From positions 3,286,001-3,350,000 of the forward strand of contig OY782760.1 in NCBI GenBank assembly GCA_963678205.1: a DNA stretch of 64,000 nt, given 5' to 3'. Positions 37,440 through 44,659 of the stretch are shown one piece after another. The notes below the pieces were generated by a model. It was not told the origin of the DNA. It saw only the letters and a program-made list of their open reading frames with translations, and searched no databases. This DNA is from G963556115 sp963678205. Its GTDB lineage: Bacteria > Planctomycetota > SZUA-567. A program made the position numbers and the translations under genes. How positions within the stretch are numbered: the stretch's first letter is position 1; each line of letters starts with the position of its first letter.

Positions 37440-38441
37440 ATGAAAAAATTTGTAAACAACCCAGAAGACTATGTAGATGAAATGCTAAAGGGATTATATT
37501 CAGCACACCCTGAATTAGTAACATATGTAAATGATGATCTACGCTGCCTTATCAAATCAAGCTCAAAGAAAGAAGGTAAAGTTGCTTTAGCAACCGGTGG
37601 TGGCAGCGGTCATCTCCCGCTATTTCTTGGTTACGTCGGCAACGGTATGCTTGACGGATGCGCTATAGGTGGAGTTTTTCAGTCTCCAAGCGCAGAGCAG
37701 ATGTATGAAGTGACAAAAGCAATCGACAGTGGAGCAGGTACGCTATATATATATGGCAACTATAGCGGTGATATTATTAATTTTGAAATGGCTGCGGAAA
37801 TGGCAGAAATGGATGATATCCGTGTACTCAATCTAACAGGTAAAGACGATGTTGCAAGTATGAAAAAAGGTGAAGAAGACAAACGCCGTGGGGTTGCAGG
37901 TATCTTTTTTGTATATAAATGCGCTGGAGCTGCTGCTGATGCACTGATGTCTCTTGATGAGGTAATGAGAGTAGCGCAAAAAGCTGTAAATAATGTCCGC
38001 ACAATGGGTGTAGCTTTTTCACCATGCACTATACCAGAAGTGGGAAAACCTTCATTCACACTTGAAGAAAACGAGATGGAAATTGGTATGGGAATCCATG
38101 GAGAACCAGGGGTAAGACGAGGTACCCTTCTCCCTGCAAATGAAATAGTAGATGAAATGCTTGAACCAATCATTAATGATCTACCATACAACGCTGGTGA
38201 TGAAGTAGCAGTGCTAATCAATGGCCTGGGAGCAACACCTCTTGAAGAACAATACATTATTTACAATAGAGTAAATAAAGTCCTTTCTGAAAAAGGCATA
38301 AAAATCGCTAAAAGCTATATTGGCGAATTTGCAACAAGCATGGAAATGACAGGAGCTTCAATTTCATTGCTCAAGCTTGATGAAGAACTAAAAGGACTGC
38401 TTCTAAAACCAGCAGAGACCCCTTTCTTCATTCAAAAATAA
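37440..38441 (+). CDS. dhaK: Dihydroxyacetone kinase-type subunit DhaK
   Basis: This 333-residue protein carries the full DhaK fold: ATGGGSGHLPLFLGYVGNGM at the N-terminal sugar site, YIYGNYSGDIINFEMAAEMA with the catalytic Asp, and MGIHGEPGVRRG containing His220, which corresponds to the His that binds dihydroxyacetone covalently in E. coli DhaK (His218). The subunit binds a short keto-sugar, and DhaL delivers the phosphate. Because it sits in a sugar ABC operon with an isomerase/epimerase, the real substrate may be a ketose such as erythrulose or another small sugar rather than dihydroxyacetone. AAGGAAAGACC precedes the ATG. Confidence 0.92.
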   Translation: MKKFVNNPEDYVDEMLKGLYSAHPELVTYVNDDLRCLIKSSSKKEGKVALATGGGSGHLPLFLGYVGNGMLDGCAIGGVFQSPSAEQMYEVTKAIDSGAGTLYIYGNYSGDIINFEMAAEMAEMDDIRVLNLTGKDDVASMKKGEEDKRRGVAGIFFVYKCAGAAADALMSLDEVMRVAQKAVNNVRTMGVAFSPCTIPEVGKPSFTLEENEMEIGMGIHGEPGVRRGTLLPANEIVDEMLEPIINDLPYNAGDEVAVLINGLGATPLEEQYIIYNRVNKVLSEKGIKIAKSYIGEFATSMEMTGASISLLKLDEELKGLLLKPAETPFFIQK

Positions 38442-38448
38442 TAACAAA

Positions 38449-38519
38449 TTACCTTACTCTAAGCTCTTGATTATAAAATACAATAAAACATATTTCTAAA
38501 AGGACCTAGAGTAAGGTAA
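38449..38519 (+). promoter_or_regulatory. Long-range inverted repeat between dhaK and dhaL
   Basis: TTACCTTACTCTA (38449-38461) and TAGAGTAAGGTAA (38507-38519) pair perfectly over 13 bases, with a 45-base loop. No T-run follows on the plus strand. It could tune expression of dhaL relative to dhaK, or be an operator looped by a regulator. Confidence 0.5.
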
Positions 38520-38574
38520 CTCCGCTGTATATTCGAGTTAAGAATAATTACCGACTTTCAAAGGAAATTTTAGA

Positions 38575-39213
38575 ATGAACAAAATTAACATAACAGACCT
38601 TAATATCCTCTTCACTAAGTTAAAAGAAACAATGTCAGCTGAGAGAAATAAGCTCATCGAAATGGACAGTGTTGTTGGCGATGGTGATCTAGGTATAACA
38701 ATGGACAAAGCTTTCAGTGCAGGAGCAGGAGAAGTAGCCAGCCAACTAGACAATGGCGAAACCGAGATTTCAAAAATATTAATGAAAGCCGGGATGAAGA
38801 TGGCATCCGCAGCACCTTCAACAATGGGTACACTTATGGGAAGCGGGTTTATGAGCGGTGGTAAAGCACTCAAAGGAGTTACGAATATTACAACAAAAGA
38901 ATTAGCTGACTTCTTTACTGCATACTTAGAAGTTGTTATGCAAAGAGGTAAAGCTAAGCCAGGAGACAAGACAATTATTGATGTATTAAAACCAGTTGCA
39001 GATAAGCTTACCGAACTATCAGACCTCCAGTTAACAGAAGCAATCAAAATAGTCAAGCAGACCAGTAGTGATGCTCTTGAAAGTACCCGAGAGATGATTC
39101 CGCAACAGGGTAAAGCGGCAACATTCTCAGAGAAATCAAAAGGACTCATAGATCAGGGAGCTTACGTTATTGATCTAATTATAGGCTGTTTTTATACAAT
39201 CATAACAGAATAA
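38575..39213 (+). CDS. dhaL: Dihydroxyacetone kinase-type subunit DhaL
   Basis: This 212-residue all-helical subunit binds the nucleotide. It has the metal-binding Asp cluster in MDSVVGDGDLGITM (Asp31, Asp36, Asp38), the phosphate-contacting SAAPSTMGTLMGSGFMSGGK (a DhaL-typical glycine-rich turn) and GKAKPGDKTIIDVLKPVAD. It works with DhaK to phosphorylate a short ketose. No DhaM (PTS-type) gene is in this operon, so either ATP serves directly or a phosphotransfer protein is encoded elsewhere. It is the last gene of the operon and is followed by a bidirectional terminator. Confidence 0.92.
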   Translation: MNKINITDLNILFTKLKETMSAERNKLIEMDSVVGDGDLGITMDKAFSAGAGEVASQLDNGETEISKILMKAGMKMASAAPSTMGTLMGSGFMSGGKALKGVTNITTKELADFFTAYLEVVMQRGKAKPGDKTIIDVLKPVADKLTELSDLQLTEAIKIVKQTSSDALESTREMIPQQGKAATFSEKSKGLIDQGAYVIDLIIGCFYTIITE

Positions 39214-39336
39214 GGAAATAACAACTAAATAGCACAAAGAATTATAAAAGCTGTGATATACCTCAAACTAGGATAATACCGACTTCGATTGCCAGCATAA
39301 AACACTTTTATACACACACTACACTATATAAATATT

Positions 39337-39380
39337 ATGAGTATGAGTTGACTGTGGTGCCATATAACTCATACTCATTT
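39337..39380. terminator. Bidirectional terminator between dhaL and the DUF4867 gene
   Basis: ATGAGTATGAGTT (39337-39349) and AACTCATACTCAT (39366-39378) form a 13-bp stem with a 16-base loop, with TTT on the plus side and an A-rich left flank for the minus strand. It lies between convergent genes. Confidence 0.7.
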
Positions 39381-39400
39381 TAAACATATCAATTTAATTT

Positions 39401-40075
39401 TCAAAATTTCACTTCAATATTTTCCCCTATTATACCAGCAAAAGCACCATCTGCAACCAATCCCTTTGCATCAGGATGAACCAGTAGCCATTTATTATTC
39501 ATAAATAGAAGCTGATCTTCAACGCGTTCATTATTTCCTGAGAGATCAAGAGCACAGTTTGTATCCTTTGGTAGAATAATGACAGCCTTAAAGCCATTTT
39601 TGTCAACTTTACAGGGCGCAAAATGCAAAGTTGTAGCATAAATCTCAACCGCGCTGCCTTTTTGAACATAAAAAGCCTCAATATTTGTTGAGGAGTATCT
39701 ATTATCCTTTATATCCCAGATATGTCCCAGCAGTAATACCATATTAGTTACTGCATATATAACTTCACTCCCTTTATGATATTCTAGACCATCCAGACGA
39801 CAGTTATCACCAGCGCAATATCCAATCTCAATAGGTTGGCCACCATATACATATTTACTAATTTTAGATTTTATACTATTATCTTCCAGCTCTGAAATAG
39901 AAGGATAATATACAACCCCAGACTCGGACATTGCAAGCCTATCCATATAATCATCAAACTGCTGAAAAGGATACCCTTCTACTATTTTTCCATATTGCTT
40001 AAAAGCATTATCAACAATACCTTTAATCTCAAGCCCAGAGTTTATTTCATTCAATTCAACAATTTTGCTATTCAT
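39401..40075 (-). CDS. DUF4867-family protein, sugar-cluster associated
   Basis: This 224-residue cytoplasmic protein matches my knowledge of the DUF4867 family by its block IEIGYCAGDNCRLDGLEYHK followed by GSEVIYAVTNMVLLLGHIWD, then IEAFYVQKGSAVEIYATTLH with FAPCKV. The strand pattern and Glu/His content suggest a cupin-like beta barrel, but no function is established. Family members often lie beside sugar ABC transporters and carbohydrate kinases. Here it is convergent with dhaL, and I infer a role in the same sugar pathway, possibly an isomerase or lyase step. The start at 40075 lies 378 bases after the hybrid kinase gene. Confidence 0.75.
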   Translation of the reverse strand: MNSKIVELNEINSGLEIKGIVDNAFKQYGKIVEGYPFQQFDDYMDRLAMSESGVVYYPSISELEDNSIKSKISKYVYGGQPIEIGYCAGDNCRLDGLEYHKGSEVIYAVTNMVLLLGHIWDIKDNRYSSTNIEAFYVQKGSAVEIYATTLHFAPCKVDKNGFKAVIILPKDTNCALDLSGNNERVEDQLLFMNNKWLLVHPDAKGLVADGAFAGIIGENIEVKF

Positions 40076-40453
40076 CCTAATTCACATCTCCATCATTTGA
40101 TAATTTAATTCTTATATAATGCATACACCTTAATATATTTTACCAGTATAAACCCTAAGTACAAATACTAATTAATAAAACATCAAATATAGAATATATA
40201 AGCGGCACCTATAATAAATTACCAGTGCCACAAAAGCTAACAGTTCAATATAATTACTACTTATTAGTACTATCACAAAAGAGATACTGCCCCTTATGGA
40301 ATAGTATTAGCCTGAACTAATATAGATGTTTTAGCCTGTACTAAAATATAATTCTTAGTACAGACAGTAGACTATGTAGCCATATCTGTATTACGAATCT
40401 CTGACATTAGTTGCAGCAAACAGTTAATTTTTTCCTGATAAGCAATAAATTCA
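40076..40453. other. Gap with phased TTAG motifs
   Basis: No gene is seen. It holds a short array at 40307-40363 described separately, and otherwise AT-rich sequence that should include the DUF4867 gene's promoter. Confidence 0.5.
40307..40363. repeat. Three TTAG motifs spaced 24 bases apart
   Basis: TTAGCCTGAACTAA (40307-40320), TTAGCCTGTACTAA (40331-40344) and TTAGTACAG (40355-40363) start exactly 24 bases apart. The last is also the inverted repeat of CTGTACTAA in the second. The arrangement suggests binding sites or a hairpin near the 3' end of the upstream hybrid-kinase gene. Confidence 0.5.
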
Positions 40454-43400
40454 TCATATAATATTGGGTGCCTTTGCAAACAAAATATCGATACTCTGCA
40501 CAAAAACCTTCTTTCTAAAAGGCTTACTAAGAACCCCCGCAGCCCCCATATCTAATAATTCTTGTTTTGAGTCTTTACTAAGATAACCGGAAACAAATAC
40601 AACTTTAATATCTTTATCAAACTCCAATATTTTTCTAAAAGCCTCTTTACCATCCATTTCAGCCATTTGCAGATCCAAAATAATACCGGTAATAAGCCCA
40701 TGATTCTCTACATACTTACTTATGCCATCTCTTCCATTTACAGCCTCAATAACCCTATACCCCTGCTCCGACAACAACTGCTTATAAATAAACCTCATAA
40801 CCGGCTCGTCATCAACAATAAGCACAACACCTTTATCACCCTGACCTTGCTTTACCGATACCGACTTTCTTTGAATTTCACTAAGCTTAGCAGTTTTATG
40901 ATCAACATCATTGTATTTCATCAGAAGGGGCAAAATTATAGAGACGACACTCCCAACACTCTCCTTACTCTCAACACATACTGCACCTCTATGAGTAGAC
41001 ATGGTGTTTTCCAGTAATGACAAACCTAGCCCAGTCCCTTTTCCTTCAAATTTTGTTGTATAAAAAGGATCTAGTATTTTATCAACACTATCTGCTCTAA
41101 TACCTATTCCGTTATCTTCAACTTCAATAACAACATAATCAATTTCATGGTTGATTTCTCCACAAATCAATGAAGAATTAAATACTGCTGGGTTATATTT
41201 TAAAACTCTTATACTAATCAACCCATTAAAAGAATTAATGCTATTTTCTTTTTCTAAAATGGCATCTCTAGCGTTTATACCTATATTTAGTATAAGGTTC
41301 TGCAATTCTGTGATATTTCCGCGAATAAAAGCTTCAGTAAGAAATGAATTGTAATCTATTTCAATATGATTTGTAATGCTATGTTTTAAAATAACCACTG
41401 TATTCTCAACTACTTCATTCAAATTGAATTCTTCATGTTCTGCCTTGTCTTTTCTTGAGAAAAGAAGTAGTTTTTTTGTAAAGTCACCTGCTTTTTCGCA
41501 TAATTTTCTTATCTTAACACAACAATCAAATGCTTTATTTTCACTGTCTTTTACATTCTTTTCCAACAGTTCAAGTAAAGAAAGAATACCACTAAATATA
41601 TTTTCAAAATCATAGGCTATACCTCCAGCAAGAGCTCCGATTGACTCCATCTTTGAAGTATGACTCAACTTCAATTGCCGCTCATGCTCATCTGTAATAT
41701 CAAGCACCACACCATACGAGCTAACTAACACTCCTACCTTATCATAATCAAAATTTAGATAATTCCTCATATAACCTGTGTGTCCATCTTTATCTGGCAC
41801 TGTAATAAACTCAGCAGTACAGCTTTTACTCTGATTAGCGACTGCCTCTGCAACAACTTTGCGCAACTCATTCAGAGATCCAGGCTCTATATGCTGTAAC
41901 GCCATATTAAGCGTACCAGACTGAATATTGTCACCGAACTTCTTAAAGATTTTTACAAAATTATTGTCACCGGTAATTAGATCTCTTTTTACATCATACT
42001 CCCAGAAAAATAGCCTAGCCAGTTCATATACTTGCTGAAGTCTTTTATTACCCACACTATTTACTTGACTTTGATACCCAGATTTACTGCCACTATTTTC
42101 TCCTACGTCCACGTCAATAATAAGTCCATAAATCCGTCCAGTTGCATCTTTTCCACCAGAGCCACACATTTTTCCACAACATAACATTCTTCTGTTAATA
42201 CCATCATCACCTTGAACACTCAAGCAGGTAGCAAAACCTTCATCGGTAAGCGCTGGCAAATCATTAAATACCTCAAGAATATCTTCTGAATTATTAATTC
42301 TTGGAATCAATTCATCATAAAAGTTAATACGTTTCTTCTGTTTAAAATGAAGAAGATCATAATATTCCTTTTCTGCATATATAATATTTGTTTCAATGTC
42401 CAATTCCCATGTTGCGATTTTTGCAACATCGAAAAGAAAATGTATATTTTCTGCATTACTTATTAATTTTTCATTGACCTTTTTCAACTGCTCTAAATTA
42501 AGTACTTCAGTTGTAATATCCCTTATAACAATAATTACTTCTTTAGTACCAGCGCTATCATATATTACAGATGAAGCAGACAAAGCAATTATCATATCCT
42601 CACCGTTACTCTTAATAAACTTAAACCTAGAGTTTACATTTAAGTCAACATTATCATTTAATACCATATCAACTGGAGACGGAACGACTTCTCCAGTTTT
42701 CAAATTTACAAGTTTAAATACATCAGCGAATTTTTTTCCTATAATATTTTCACCACTATAACCAGTAATTTTCTCAGCCATAATATTCACCAACATTATT
42801 CTGTGGTCTATACTGACAGCGATGACACCATTCTGCAAGCGCTCTAGCACAACTTCCGCTTTCTCTTTTTCGGCTTTCGCCTCATAGAATAAAGCAATAA
42901 GGTTAGCCTTCATTGATCGTATTTTAGCAAGCAAATCAATCTGTGGCTTCCATAAATAATTATTCGCCAAATTGCTATCAGCTTCCTGATTGTTAATAAT
43001 ATCATTAAGAGTTTTATTGAATTGACCGAAAGACCTGCATAAGCGATTTCTAACAAACAAAGCGAAAAATACAAATACCGCAAGCGCTAGTAATATTGAA
43101 AAAGCCGAACTCCTGCAAACATTCCAGAGTACCTCTGTTACTGATTGCTCTCTTTTTGCCGCAACAAGTATAATGTCACTACTAATATTCTTCTTTAAAG
43201 TTACGTAAAATCCCTCTCCAAGGGCATTCTTAACATAAATTTCATTCCAGGGCTCACGCCCTGTAAACATATAATCACTAGGCTTTAGCTTTATATTTTC
43301 ATCAAAATCATTATATAAGTATTGAATACCTTCAATAGGATCGACAGAAACAGCCCATATTTTACTTACTTCTGACGACAAGGCATTTTTACAAAACTGA

Positions 43401-43627
43401 CTTATAATGCTATTTATTCTAAATCTATCATCACTCTGATTGCTTTTCATCAAGCTATTTTCAGAGTAAATCAATAATTCCAAGACCTCAAGTACATGCT
43501 TATTTTTTGAGAATGCACTATCTTCTTCACGAGAAATGCTTGTAATTAGCAGACCTGTGAAAAATGAAAGAAACAAAGATAAAAGGCTCATAAAAAGAAA
43601 AAATTTATAATTTTTAAGGATTCTCAT
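40454..43627 (-). CDS. Hybrid sensor histidine kinase-like protein lacking the phospho-acceptor His
   Basis: This 1057-residue membrane protein has a transmembrane helix (about residues 11-31), an extracytoplasmic domain (32-175), a second helix (about 177-197), then PAS domains (the clearest at about 255-375, ending in VIYDSAGTKEVIIVIRDITT), a dimerisation helix pair, an HATPase domain (LILNIGINARDAI, VEDNGIGI, GKGTGLGLSL) and a C-terminal receiver domain (VLIVDDEPVM, phospho-Asp in IILDLQMAEMDG, Lys in LSKPFRK). In the H-box, ALAGGIAYDFENIF carries Tyr672 where this family normally has His (GIAHDFNN). The kinase core seems otherwise intact. It may be an ATP-binding scaffold or signal through its receiver only. 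Confidence 0.88.
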   Translation of the reverse strand: MRILKNYKFFLFMSLLSLFLSFFTGLLITSISREEDSAFSKNKHVLEVLELLIYSENSLMKSNQSDDRFRINSIISQFCKNALSSEVSKIWAVSVDPIEGIQYLYNDFDENIKLKPSDYMFTGREPWNEIYVKNALGEGFYVTLKKNISSDIILVAAKREQSVTEVLWNVCRSSAFSILLALAVFVFFALFVRNRLCRSFGQFNKTLNDIINNQEADSNLANNYLWKPQIDLLAKIRSMKANLIALFYEAKAEKEKAEVVLERLQNGVIAVSIDHRIMLVNIMAEKITGYSGENIIGKKFADVFKLVNLKTGEVVPSPVDMVLNDNVDLNVNSRFKFIKSNGEDMIIALSASSVIYDSAGTKEVIIVIRDITTEVLNLEQLKKVNEKLISNAENIHFLFDVAKIATWELDIETNIIYAEKEYYDLLHFKQKKRINFYDELIPRINNSEDILEVFNDLPALTDEGFATCLSVQGDDGINRRMLCCGKMCGSGGKDATGRIYGLIIDVDVGENSGSKSGYQSQVNSVGNKRLQQVYELARLFFWEYDVKRDLITGDNNFVKIFKKFGDNIQSGTLNMALQHIEPGSLNELRKVVAEAVANQSKSCTAEFITVPDKDGHTGYMRNYLNFDYDKVGVLVSSYGVVLDITDEHERQLKLSHTSKMESIGALAGGIAYDFENIFSGILSLLELLEKNVKDSENKAFDCCVKIRKLCEKAGDFTKKLLLFSRKDKAEHEEFNLNEVVENTVVILKHSITNHIEIDYNSFLTEAFIRGNITELQNLILNIGINARDAILEKENSINSFNGLISIRVLKYNPAVFNSSLICGEINHEIDYVVIEVEDNGIGIRADSVDKILDPFYTTKFEGKGTGLGLSLLENTMSTHRGAVCVESKESVGSVVSIILPLLMKYNDVDHKTAKLSEIQRKSVSVKQGQGDKGVVLIVDDEPVMRFIYKQLLSEQGYRVIEAVNGRDGISKYVENHGLITGIILDLQMAEMDGKEAFRKILEFDKDIKVVFVSGYLSKDSKQELLDMGAAGVLSKPFRKKVFVQSIDILFAKAPNII

Positions 43628-43948
43628 AAATTTGCCTTATTCATCTACGGTTCAACAAAAGAATCAACTTTAGCCTTGAAAACAATTTTAAAATAATTAT
43701 CTCTCAAAAATATTTTTTTTTCAACCCGAATCTTGGGATAAGAGGGTGGTGACTTTATGCTATACATATACGTACTAGCTAATTAGCATATTCTAACTAA
43801 ATCTAATATTACTACAACTTTATTCAGAACACCTTACAAAAAATAAAACGGACTAAAGATCAGTTTAATTTTACCGTAATACCTGATATAGAGTCACAAC
43901 CAATTTATTGTTTAACTACTAATTATATAAAACTCAGGCAACCACTAT
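43628..43948. other. Gap between divergent genes
   Basis: This AT-rich intergenic stretch separates the hybrid kinase gene from the small plus-strand gene. I see no structured element beyond poly-A/T runs. It should contain the kinase promoter. Confidence 0.4.
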
Positions 43949-44221
43949 ATGAGCACTTTAACAAGAAATAAAATAAGCCTATACAAAGAACTTCAGGTTA
44001 TCCAGGAATCGCCTGATGGGGCAAGAATAATCTATAACTGTTATGAAGCAATACCTAACGGCGGGTTTTGCGTTATATCTGACATATCTGATACTAAAGG
44101 GCACATTCAAATTAAACCGCCAACATACACTAAAAACCCTCTTCCATTATTGAGCAAGATTGATGTAGAATTCTTTCCTACCCTTATTGATGCTATTACT
44201 GCATACAACCCTCAACAATAA
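43949..44221 (+). CDS. Small hypothetical protein
   Basis: The frame encodes 90 residues. The composition is protein-like, with alternating beta-type segments (ARIIYNCYEAIPNGGFCVIS, then GHIQIKPPTYTKNPLPLL), and the C-terminus reads IDVEFFPTLIDAITAYNPQQ. No signal peptide, membrane helix or known motif is present. The ribosome site is weak (AGG about 13 bases before the ATG). It stands alone between the divergent kinase gene and polA. Confidence 0.5.
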   Translation: MSTLTRNKISLYKELQVIQESPDGARIIYNCYEAIPNGGFCVISDISDTKGHIQIKPPTYTKNPLPLLSKIDVEFFPTLIDAITAYNPQQ

Positions 44222-44659
44222 AAAAAATAATTATGTTCATATCCTCACAATCTTCCGCTCCCTTTATCACTATTATTGTAAAATTTTGTTATATACTAAC
44301 GACAAATGAAAAAAACTCTAAAAGTATCGACACTAAAATCTCAAATAAATTGTAAAGTATTATCAAAAATACTCTTGACTAAATACTATTATTCAGTTAA
44401 ATCTTAAGTTATAGGTTAAACAAGTAAGGGGATTAACAGAGATTCGTAGTATTAATTGTTAATTGTTTACCAAACCAATAATTATCCTCACTTTTTGTAA
44501 ACTTTTTCATTATCCAAAAAACTAATTATTGATTTATTCTATTTTCGTTATTACTTAAAGTTTCTAATTATTATTGAAATAATAATTACCCAAGTACAAT
44601 TTGCATTTTCTAGAGTAAACAAACCACAATAAATCTTAAAAATTATATAAGGTTAAAAC
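44222..44659. other. Upstream region of the polA-coaE-rho operon
   Basis: No gene is seen. A possible sigma-70 promoter is TTGACT (44375-44380) with TAAATC (44398-44403) at 17-base spacing. It lies about 255 bases before the polA ATG, which would leave a long 5' leader. Repeated TTAATTGTTAATTGTTTA-like sequence occurs around 44451-44470. Confidence 0.4.
44375..44403 (+). promoter_or_regulatory. Possible promoter of the polA operon
   Basis: TTGACT and TAAATC are separated by 17 bases. The match is moderate and no start site is known. Confidence 0.3.

Noticed and set aside
37760..38257. A 165-residue minus-strand frame
   Set aside because: It lies inside dhaK on the opposite strand and has Ser/Ile-rich shadow composition.
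38538..39149. A 203-residue minus-strand frame opposite dhaL
   Set aside because: dhaL has clear family motifs and a ribosome site. The antisense frame has none.
40307..40363. Possible CRISPR array
   Set aside because: There are only two or three short, unequal repeats 24 bases apart with no cas genes.
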